NCBI GenBank assembly: GCA_019748175.1
Contig: JAIEPX010000028.1
Span: 1-40,836, forward strand
Length of the DNA stretch: 40,836 bases
DNA from: Gammaproteobacteria bacterium
GTDB lineage: Bacteria; Pseudomonadota; Gammaproteobacteria; JAIEPX01
Reading direction: 5' to 3'
The translations under genes were made by a program, and so were the position numbers. Shown here in pieces: positions 17,698 to 24,065 of this stretch (its first letter is position 1; every line of letters starts with the position of its first letter). The notes beneath the pieces are model-generated. The model saw only the letters and a list, made by a program, of their open reading frames with translations. It did no database searches and was not told the origin of the DNA.

Positions 17698-18084
17698 ATG
17701 ATGACCAACTTGAATTTATTGGCCATTGCAGCGTGCGTATTATCTTCATTTATTTTAGGCGGGCTCTGGTACAATATTTTATTTCGAAAATTTTATAGTG
17801 AAGAGTGCAAAGGAAATAAACCTTCACACCCCGCGCTTGTATTTCTGGCTGCATTTATTCTTTGGATTATCAGTGCATTCGCCTTCGCGAAATTCCTTGG
17901 TAATTCACCTGAACTATGGGCAGCAATCAGTATTGGTTTCATTACCGGATCATGCCTCGTCGCTACTTCATTCGGTGTAAATTATGCCTTTTCCAGCAAA
18001 AAATTAAGTATCTTTCTAATCGACGCAGGCTATCATATTTTACAATTCACACTCTATGGTGTGATTTTAGGATTGTGGCACTAA
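17698..18084 (+). CDS. DUF1761 family small membrane protein
   Basis: 128 aa with four hydrophobic helices (about 8-27, 47-68, 74-98, 106-127), resembling the DUF1761 family: FILGGLWYNILFRKFY in the first helix and loop, an Ala/Phe-rich second helix and a GYHILQFTLYGVILGLW end. Function of the family is unknown. Good ribosome-binding site AAAAGGAG seven bases before the ATG (a second ATG follows at once). First gene of the accessory region between lptB and hpf. Confidence 0.78.
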   Translation: MMTNLNLLAIAACVLSSFILGGLWYNILFRKFYSEECKGNKPSHPALVFLAAFILWIISAFAFAKFLGNSPELWAAISIGFITGSCLVATSFGVNYAFSSKKLSIFLIDAGYHILQFTLYGVILGLWH

Positions 18085-18210
18085 CAAAGCACGTCAGGGG
18101 TCATATCTTTGCTTGACTCATCCCTAATCTGACCCCGATGTACGATGTAATTCTTTGATAGGGACCTTCTAATAGACCCCTCTTTTTCCATAAATTTTAA
18201 AATTGAATTC

Positions 18211-19280
18211 TTATCTTTTTTTTATCTTTAGGTTTAATATTTTGTAGAGCTCAACAAGTCCCCATGGATAATTTGTTTCAGTGAATGTATATAGATCATT
18301 AAAAGTATAAGGGTGTAATGTTATATGGGGCTCCATGCGCTCTAGTTTTTCTCGATAAAATGGTCGATCAAGACCCGCTTCTGGGTTTATGACATGAACT
18401 TTTGTTCCTGAATTCTCAACAGCATCATATATTATCTTATTAATATGCTCATCACAAAAACCATAACCAATAATTACAACATCATTCATATTAATTTTTT
18501 CGTCAAAATTATCAAGATAGAACTTTAGCAACGGATTATTTTCAAGATGCTTTTCTTTTCCAAATATTAAAAGGTCATTTTTTTCTTTATCTTTCCAACT
18601 TATTGAACCATGCAACTTCCAATAAAAGAGCTTTTTGACTTTAAATATCCCTTGCGAGCTTTCATTATAAGAGTATCTAATGTTTTTGTTTCAGAATATT
18701 CATCAGAATATTTTTTTCTATAGTCTATTATAGCTTCTTCTATAATTGCATTATGACACATTCGGTCTATTTTTCTGTCAGAATAATTATTGTATTCTTC
18801 GGGCTTAGAGTTACATATATTAAATAAACCTGGGTAATACAAATCAATCCCATCATTACTGCCTGCACCTCGATAATGAAATAGTTGAGGGTGCTCAAAT
18901 AATACATCCATATTCAATGTAAAAACATCTAGAGAATCGTTTTCATCTATATTTTCAAAGAATTTTAAGATAAAATGATTTCTTGTATTACGTTTTATAT
19001 CATCTTCAATATTATTGTAACGATCAATCATGGATCGAAATATATCTATAACAGCTTTTTTGAATTCTTCAAAATTCGAATGATCGCTTTTATTTTCGAG
19101 TTCACTGCAGATATCTTCAAAATTGGCATTTTCACATTTGAGTTTCTCTAAAAGGTCAGGATTGTTGCTAAGTTTATTATGTAGAGTATTTTTTAGATCT
19201 ATAGTTGAAGGAAGTCCAAATGACTTAGAAAAACCTGCCCCTGTTAAAATAACTAATTTTCGATTATTACTACTACTCAT
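18211..19280 (-). pseudogene. SIR2-like (SIR2_2) protein gene broken by a frameshift
   Basis: Two overlapping frames together encode one SIR2-like protein. The upstream part (from 19280, ATG six bases after AAAGGA) carries the NAD-binding motif ILTGAGFSKSFGLPS and TLNMDVLFEH, and runs out at a stop near 18600. The downstream frame (18211 to about 18660) carries the catalytic-type KLHGSISW, then VVIGYGFCDEHINKIIYDA, as expected next in this family. The switch between frames falls around 18630-18665, near the TTTAAA run. Predicted intact length would be about 355 aa. SIR2_2 proteins act as NADases in several phage-defence systems; alone this looks like a decayed accessory or defence gene, unless the shift is a sequencing error or programmed. 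Confidence 0.75.
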
Positions 19281-19397
19281 ATAATATCCTTTCAGTTTCA
19301 TGCAATAATAATTATAGCTCATCTTAATCTATATATTTACTTTTTAGATATTTTCTTATGAGTTCTGTATCTAGGCTTTTCAACCTCACAACCACCA

Positions 19398-19449
19398 GAC
19401 TCCTTTCGCCCCCCATCTCATGTAGATTTCACGAATGGGGAATGGAGTC
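19398..19449. other. Inverted repeat in the 257-bp gap between the SIR2-like and OB-like genes
   Basis: GACTCC (19398-19403) pairs with GGAGTC (19444-19449), and CCCCA (19411-19415) with TGGGG (19436-19440), leaving a 20-nt loop. No T-tract. It lies between divergent genes; significance is unknown. Confidence 0.35.
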
Positions 19450-19520
19450 AAATCCTGAAATATGAAATAATCCTTACATACATTGTGAGGACCAATCGAC
19501 TATACAATGACTATCAGTTT

Positions 19521-19549
19521 TTCATATATTTAATAAAATGTACTATACT
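19521..19549 (+). promoter_or_regulatory. Predicted promoter of the small OB/cold-shock-like gene
   Basis: TTCATA (19521-19526), 17-bp spacer, TATACT (19544-19549), about 30 bp upstream of the ATG at 19580 and facing it. Confidence 0.45.
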
Positions 19550-19579
19550 TACAGTGTGTAAACATTTAGGAGAAAAATT

Positions 19580-19849
19580 ATGCAATCTCATCATACTGGT
19601 AAAATAATAGATTTTCTCACGAGTCCACAGGGTCAGATATATGGCTATCGTATTAGTGAGAACGGTGTGGAGTATATTGCTCATCTGGGTGATATAAACA
19701 GCACAGAGCATTTACTTTATGACCTTCGTGACCATAAACAACTTTCCTCCCCTATTGAACTCGAAACTTTTGAGATTGGAGATAATGTTCAGTTTGAACC
19801 TTTTGTTGAAAAAACACATGCTATGCATGTTAAAAAAACTGAAAATTAA
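19580..19849 (+). CDS. Small protein with a cold-shock/OB-like pattern
   Basis: 89 aa. The order GKIIDFLTSPQGQIYGYRI, then EYIAHLGDI, then FEIGDNVQFEPFVEK...AMHVKK follows the strand pattern of cold-shock-type OB folds (G.I..F....GYGFI...V..H, G..V.F......A..V), but it lacks the typical RNA-binding FGFI motif, so this is a remote resemblance only. A nucleic-acid-binding role is inference. It has its own predicted promoter and AGGAG ribosome-binding site, and stands alone between minus-strand accessory genes. Confidence 0.6.
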   Translation: MQSHHTGKIIDFLTSPQGQIYGYRISENGVEYIAHLGDINSTEHLLYDLRDHKQLSSPIELETFEIGDNVQFEPFVEKTHAMHVKKTEN

Positions 19850-19951
19850 CAGCGGGGAAAAAACAAGTGTTAGATCTATAAGGTCACTACTTGTCCTGTA
19901 ATATAATTTGAAGCACTGATCTTAGATCTGACACCTACCCTCCTCAATTTG

Positions 19952-20911
19952 TCAAAACTTATGACTAGGAGCATTTGAAAGTTCAGATAGATTATGAATC
20001 TCCTTCGCAAGATAATGAACTGTATCAACCAAGGGAATTCCATGTGATAATTTTGGATTCGAGTTAATTACTTCGTCCACTGCTCGGGTATATAAATCAT
20101 TACCTACTCCATCTTTTAACAAACGCAATACGGCTGTCGTACAAACATGAACCGGGAGATCGATTTTTTCATGTTGCGCTAAAGAATGTAATATATTTCT
20201 CACTAACATATCAATTCCATAATAAGTCCCAAGATCAGAAGCCTGATTCATAACTAGACGAGCATTTGAAACTTGATATTTCATCATTTTAAACAATGTA
20301 TCAGTAATACTGATAAAATCTAAACTAGTAAAAGTTAAAATTCTTTCAGGTAATGGCTCTCCATATTGTTTTTCATCTGCGTTATATGGGTTGCAAGTAG
20401 CCTTGTACTCAGAAGTTAATATGTCTAAAAGATCTTTCTTTAATGCATCAGTGTTAAGATGTTCTGGCGATTTTATCAATAATAAGCGTTCTCTTAGATT
20501 TAGTAATCGCCCAGTCGAAGAATTCCTGTCGGGATACCAACTAACGTACGCATAAAGGCTTGAAATACAGGACATTTCTTTTTTAGAAAGTTTTGCCTGA
20601 TCTTGAATTCTTATCCTAAGCTGATCATTAAGTTCTGGATGTTGTAAATTAACACGTAGTTCAGCAGCCGAATGACCATATGGGTCTATACGTGTATTCT
20701 CATCTTGGCTTTCTCGCAGAGCTAACTTAACTTCATCCGCAGTTAACGGAACTCGATCATAAATTCGAAGAAATCTGTTAACCATAATCTTTCTTGATGG
20801 TGGCCAAGTGACAACGCGAAACGAGATTGGTAAATTCTCAAGATCGCTTAAGCTTCCTAGCCCCATTAATGAACCAGGACGTGAATTTACTGTGGAAAAA
20901 AAACGTTTCAA
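19952..20911 (-). CDS. Unknown 319-aa protein
   Basis: Not recognised. No signal peptide or membrane helices; mixed polar, probably helical. Starts at TTG, chosen because AAAGGAG lies seven bases upstream and no ATG is as well placed. Visible stretches: LTADEVKLALRESQDENTRIDPYGHSAAELRVNL (about 56-90) and a C-terminal helical region with VDTVHYLAKEIHNLSEL. It follows the 107-aa unknown gene by 97 bp on the same strand and may share a transcript with it. Patchy, AT-rich accessory gene. Confidence 0.55.
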   Translation of the reverse strand: MKRFFSTVNSRPGSLMGLGSLSDLENLPISFRVVTWPPSRKIMVNRFLRIYDRVPLTADEVKLALRESQDENTRIDPYGHSAAELRVNLQHPELNDQLRIRIQDQAKLSKKEMSCISSLYAYVSWYPDRNSSTGRLLNLRERLLLIKSPEHLNTDALKKDLLDILTSEYKATCNPYNADEKQYGEPLPERILTFTSLDFISITDTLFKMMKYQVSNARLVMNQASDLGTYYGIDMLVRNILHSLAQHEKIDLPVHVCTTAVLRLLKDGVGNDLYTRAVDEVINSNPKLSHGIPLVDTVHYLAKEIHNLSELSNAPSHKF

Positions 20912-21008
20912 ATCTAGTCTCCTTTATTTTTATTACATGCCTCTCAGTTCAAGTTTTCATTATTCTTACTGGATTACAAAATTATTATTGAAAAAAATGT
21001 GTAGGTTA

Positions 21009-21332
21009 TTAAGTTAACTTATGAGCCAAGCCGTTATCTTTTGATTCTATTTCGTTTTCAAATTTGGAAAGCCTAGTCAAATAAGTTCCAACAATAAAGG
21101 GTGTAATACCTTCAAGATCCACACAGAGATTTACTGCTCTTGTAATATGTTGTTTAGCTTCTGAGTAAGCACCTAACTCAAATAATTTTTTTGCCTCATC
21201 CCACTCAGACATCATTAAAAAAAAGTCATTAGCTGATCTAGTGTTGATAAAAGAAGGTAATTCCAATTTTTCTTTTAGAGCCTTAGTTTGAGATGCCCCA
21301 ACAATATTGGAAAGAAATCTTTTGTATCTCAT
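21009..21332 (-). CDS. Unknown 107-aa protein, single TPR-like hairpin
   Basis: Small soluble protein. The segment WDEAKKLFELGAYSEAKQHITRAVNLC (about 44-70) fits one TPR-type helix-turn-helix unit (A.KLFE.G.Y.EA...I..A). The ribosome-binding site is weak (AGG five bases before the ATG). Upstream of the 319-aa gene on the same strand; the two may form a unit. Function unknown. Confidence 0.5.
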   Translation of the reverse strand: MRYKRFLSNIVGASQTKALKEKLELPSFINTRSANDFFLMMSEWDEAKKLFELGAYSEAKQHITRAVNLCVDLEGITPFIVGTYLTRLSKFENEIESKDNGLAHKLT

Positions 21333-21467
21333 AGTACCTCGCTTCTTAAGAAATTTATATAATTGTACTCGCTTTCTGTTAAAAAATCAATGATAACATG
21401 CCTATTTTAGGTAAGATCGTGGGCTATCTCTCTATTTTGAGTACCTATTAACCACTAGGAGTCAGAT

Positions 21468-21715
21468 ATGAATGCCCTATTCAGCGGGGATGACTTTAAA
21501 GATAATGCCAAACGCTTTGCTAAATCCGCCTGCTTTATAAGTAATGGCAAGAAATTTTCCAATCTAGCTCTTATGAATACGAGGTCCGCAGTAACGGTCA
21601 TAGGCTCCAACTGATTGGCTACTATTATCATAACACCCTCAAATATCACTATAGGCTAAATGCCAGAAAATATAAGCTTTCTCAGGAGATTATAAGATAT
21701 CTAGTGGCCATATAA
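21468..21715 (+). pseudogene. Decayed ORF upstream of hpf
   Basis: An ATG with TAGGAG seven bases upstream opens a 48-codon frame (MNALFSGDDFKDNAKRF...), ending at 21614. An overlapping frame open from 21545 to 21715 encodes a Tyr-rich, protein-like stretch (YEYEVRSNGHRLQLIGYYY...SQEIIRYLVAI). Joined by one frameshift they would make a protein of about 80 aa. I do not recognise it. This is weak evidence for a broken small gene in the 573-bp gap 21333-21905. The rest of the gap holds a GC-richer stretch (about 21720-21835, with CCACCTGGTGG) that I cannot assign and the hairpin at 21870-21905. Confidence 0.3.
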
Positions 21716-21869
21716 AGCCTATTTTGGCCGGTCATTAACGCTATCCACAAGGGGCTCAGGTCTAAGAGCGCCACCCTTCCGCACCCACCTGGTGGAGCTT
21801 CATAAGTAAGAATACGAGGTCTCGGCTTAACGAACTGATAGCTAGAGACAAACCCAAAAATAAGGAGTA

Positions 21870-21905
21870 CAATCCCCAGCACTTTTAGTCATTAGTGGGG
21901 GATTG
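21870..21905 (+). promoter_or_regulatory. Hairpin covering the hpf ribosome-binding site
   Basis: CAATCCCC (21870-21877), a 2-nt bulge and CACT (21880-21883) pair with AGTG (21894-21897) and GGGGATTG (21898-21905): 12 bp with a 10-nt loop. The right arm contains the only Shine-Dalgarno-like sequence and abuts the hpf ATG at 21906, so folding in mRNA would block initiation. Regulation by temperature or a factor is inference. Confidence 0.6.
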
Positions 21906-22184
21906 ATGCAACTACAGCTTACCGGTCAAAACATTGAAATAACCGAGTCATTACGCGAGTTCACGCAAAGTAAATTTCAACGTCTCATGCGCCAAAACGA
22001 TAGAATAACCAACATCCACGTCGTACTGGCTGTCAATAAATTAATCCACTCTGTTGAAGCCAAAGTCCATATTCCCGGTGCCGAGCTTCATGCTGAATCA
22101 GAATCGGATGATATGCACAAATCCATACTTAATGTCATCGACAAATTGCTTCGTCAAATCGAAAAACACAAAGACAAACACTAA
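21906..22184 (+). CDS. hpf: Ribosome hibernation promoting factor HPF (short form)
   Basis: 92-aa short-type HPF/YfiA-family protein that binds the 30S decoding region and promotes 100S dimers in stationary phase. Family features: MQLQLTGQNIEITESLREFTQSKF at the N-terminus, HVVLAVNKLIHSVEAKVHIPG and the C-terminal MHKSILNVIDKLLRQIEKHKDKH helix. I start at the ATG at 21906, not the TTG just before it. It is followed 8 bp later by ptsN, as in the usual rpoN-hpf-ptsN order, but rpoN is missing upstream. The start is enclosed by a stable hairpin. Confidence 0.95.
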   Translation: MQLQLTGQNIEITESLREFTQSKFQRLMRQNDRITNIHVVLAVNKLIHSVEAKVHIPGAELHAESESDDMHKSILNVIDKLLRQIEKHKDKH

Positions 22185-22192
22185 TCAATCCA

Positions 22193-22648
22193 ATGAACAT
22201 TACTGAACTTCTTACAGCATCGAATTTTGCAGCGAAAGCGAATTGCGTCAGCAAAAAAAGCGCACTTGAAAGTGTTTGCTTACTTGCTACTCAAGGTAAC
22301 TCATCCATCAAACAAAAAGATGCACTGAATGCTTTAATTGAAAGAGAAAAATTAGGCAGCACGGCTATAGGATTTGGAGTCGCACTTCCACACGCGCGAC
22401 TAGAAGGTTTGGACAAACCACTCGCTTCTCTCATCCAATTAGCCAATCCTATTAATTTTGATTCACCTGATGATGAACCCGTCGATATTTTATTTGGGTT
22501 ACTCATACCTATTGAGAATACTGAAGAACACTTGAAAATTCTCTCGAAACTTGCAGAATTATTTTCGATAAAATCATTTCGTGAACAATTACGCGATGCA
22601 AAATCTGAAGATGATTTATTTCGAATTGTAACGGGGAAACTGCGATGA
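22193..22648 (+). CDS. ptsN: PTS IIA-Ntr regulatory protein
   Basis: 151-aa EIIA-Ntr of the nitrogen-related phosphotransferase system, a regulatory phosphoacceptor controlling potassium transport and stress responses in relatives. The active-site His is in FGVALPHARL (His67), and SKLAELFSIKSFREQL matches the C-terminal helices. Standard length. Stop overlaps the hprK start (ATGA). Confidence 0.94.
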   Translation: MNITELLTASNFAAKANCVSKKSALESVCLLATQGNSSIKQKDALNALIEREKLGSTAIGFGVALPHARLEGLDKPLASLIQLANPINFDSPDDEPVDILFGLLIPIENTEEHLKILSKLAELFSIKSFREQLRDAKSEDDLFRIVTGKLR

Positions 22649-23172
22649 CTTCACACATAACCACTGGCTTATTAATGAGCATTTATAATCAAGGAATTTT
22701 TATCATAGGCCCTAGTGGAATAGGAAAAAGTGAATTAGCACTGAATCTCATCGATAGAGGTCATCAGCTTGTGAGTGATGACGCCGTCACATTAGAAAAA
22801 GAGCATGATCAAATCGTTGGAAGTTCTCCCAATATTCTTTTTGGATGCTTAAATATCCGTGAATTAGGTGTTATCCATGTTGAACAATATTATGGTGTAT
22901 CCTCGTTGTGCAAAAAACATGTGGTAGATCTCATCATTGATCTATTACCGCACGAACCAAAACAATCACTGAATCCATTGATGCTTGAATATACGACTCA
23001 CTCCCTACTCGATACTGAATTACCTTATGTTCAGCTCACCACTGCTCCTTCAAGAAATCTTGCACTGCTCATTGAATTAGCAACCATGCAATCAATTCAG
23101 CGCAAAAAAGGCTTCGACTTTAATCAAACGTTTATTGCAAAAACCAACGAAAATATGGGACAACCCTCATGA
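22645..23172 (+). CDS. hprK: Short HPr kinase/phosphorylase (C-terminal domain only)
   Basis: Kinase/phosphorylase acting on the regulatory Ser of HPr. Only the catalytic domain is present (175 aa against about 310 for full HprK): P-loop GPSGIGKS (22-29) and the HprK signature as LNIRELGVIHVE (about 71-82). The N-terminal domain is absent, as in the short HprK of alphaproteobacteria and some gammaproteobacteria. Start and stop overlap ptsN and the EIIA-Man-like gene by four bases each, so it cannot be a 5'-truncated ORF call. The target Ser is present in the HPr encoded downstream. Confidence 0.85.
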   Translation: MTSHITTGLLMSIYNQGIFIIGPSGIGKSELALNLIDRGHQLVSDDAVTLEKEHDQIVGSSPNILFGCLNIRELGVIHVEQYYGVSSLCKKHVVDLIIDLLPHEPKQSLNPLMLEYTTHSLLDTELPYVQLTTAPSRNLALLIELATMQSIQRKKGFDFNQTFIAKTNENMGQPS

Positions 23173-23585
23173 GTGTTGCAGTTCTAATTGTGAGCCATCA
23201 TAACATTGGCAAAGCACTCGCTGATGCGATTGATACATCGTTTAATCATCAATTACCTCTAAAACTTTCAACGGTCGGAGTCCCTTCTGATGCCGACCCA
23301 GATAAATTAAAATTATTAGTGAAAAATGCTATTGCTAAACTTGACTCTGGTGAAGGTGTTTTAATTTTAACTGATTTATACGGTTCCACACCTTCTAATA
23401 TTTGCAAAGATACACTGGAAACAGGCCATGTTCGAATTGTTACCGGTTTAAACTTACCCATGTTATTACGCGTGATGAACTATCCAAATTTATCGCTCGA
23501 CGAAATTGCTGCGAATGCTGTATCAGGTGGACAAGGTGGCATTGTTGAGTGTCGTTCAGACGATTCGGAAAAGAATAATGATTAG
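23169..23585 (+). CDS. Mannose-type PTS EIIA domain protein
   Basis: 138-aa stand-alone EIIA of the mannose family. The phosphoacceptor His is in VLIVSHHNIGKAL (His10 or His11), and GVLILTDLYGSTPSNIC (about 62-78) matches the family's conserved DL.GGSP-type loop. No EIIB, EIIC or EIID partner is nearby, so a regulatory rather than sugar-uptake role is likely; this arrangement next to hprK and HPr is known in proteobacteria with incomplete PTS. Overlaps hprK and HPr genes. Confidence 0.88.
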   Translation: MSVAVLIVSHHNIGKALADAIDTSFNHQLPLKLSTVGVPSDADPDKLKLLVKNAIAKLDSGEGVLILTDLYGSTPSNICKDTLETGHVRIVTGLNLPMLLRVMNYPNLSLDEIAANAVSGGQGGIVECRSDDSEKNND

Positions 23586-23847
23586 TGAAAAAGTCACCAT
23601 CATCAACAAATTAGGTTTACATGCGCGAGCATCCATTAAACTCGTCAATCTCGCTGGTCATTTTTCTGCTGAATCAAAGCTCACGCTCGATAATAAAACA
23701 GTCAACTGCAAAAGCATTATGGGCATCATGATGCTCGGCGCTGCTAAAGGCACTGAACTCGAACTCACCGTCTCCGGCTCCGACGAACTCGAAGCCTTCA
23801 CCCAAATCAAAGCCCTTTTTGAAAATCGCTTCGACGAAGCTGAATAA
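23578..23847 (+). CDS. ptsH: HPr/NPr phosphocarrier protein
   Basis: 89-aa phosphocarrier of the PTS. His15 in KLGLHARAS is the PEP-derived phosphate site; Ser46 in CKSIMGIMML is the site that HprK would phosphorylate. The ATG at 23578 overlaps the EIIA-Man-like stop by eight bases; an in-frame start 72 bp upstream would add residues absent from HPr proteins. No EI gene (ptsI/ptsP) is in the window. It ends the cluster, 18 bp before dispersed repeat copy C. It could be called npr by position; I use ptsH because of Ser46. Confidence 0.92.
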   Translation: MISEKVTIINKLGLHARASIKLVNLAGHFSAESKLTLDNKTVNCKSIMGIMMLGAAKGTELELTVSGSDELEAFTQIKALFENRFDEAE

Positions 23848-23865
23848 GAATAATAATAATGAGTC

Positions 23866-24064
23866 AGCAATTCCCGCTAAAGTAAAATCATTTGCATTCA
23901 AGGCGTTAGAAGAGCTTCCTTTCACGATGAGGGGTTTTAGGGGAGAGTCGTGATTCTCTGCCCTAAATATATCAAAGGAAGCATCTCCCGCTTTTAAAAT
24001 CAACACCCCTGAACAATGCATTGAGAGACAAAAAAACACCCAAAATCCTTAAGCGGGAGATGCT
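23866..24064 (+). repeat. Dispersed structured repeat, copy C (fullest copy)
   Basis: 199 bp between the convergent HPr and lon genes; its right end lies one base from the lon stop. Order: outer arm AGCAATTCCCGCTAAAG; conserved CATTTGC.TTCAAG; core CGATGAGGGGTTTTA; hairpin 1 (TAGGG/CCCTA plus AGAG/CTCT with one G-G mismatch); middle arm AGCATCTCCCGCTT (23980-23993); unique loop; right arm AAGCGGGAGATGCT (24051-24064). The middle and right arms are a perfect 14-bp inverted repeat. The outer arm can pair with the same right arm, allowing two alternative folds. Confidence 0.85.
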
Positions 24065-24065
24065 A

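Noticed and set aside
18095..18138. AGGGGTCA...TGACCCC inverted repeat after the DUF1761 gene
   Set aside because: Short arms, a loop of about 29 nt and no T-tract directly after; could be part of a terminator or element end but not convincing.
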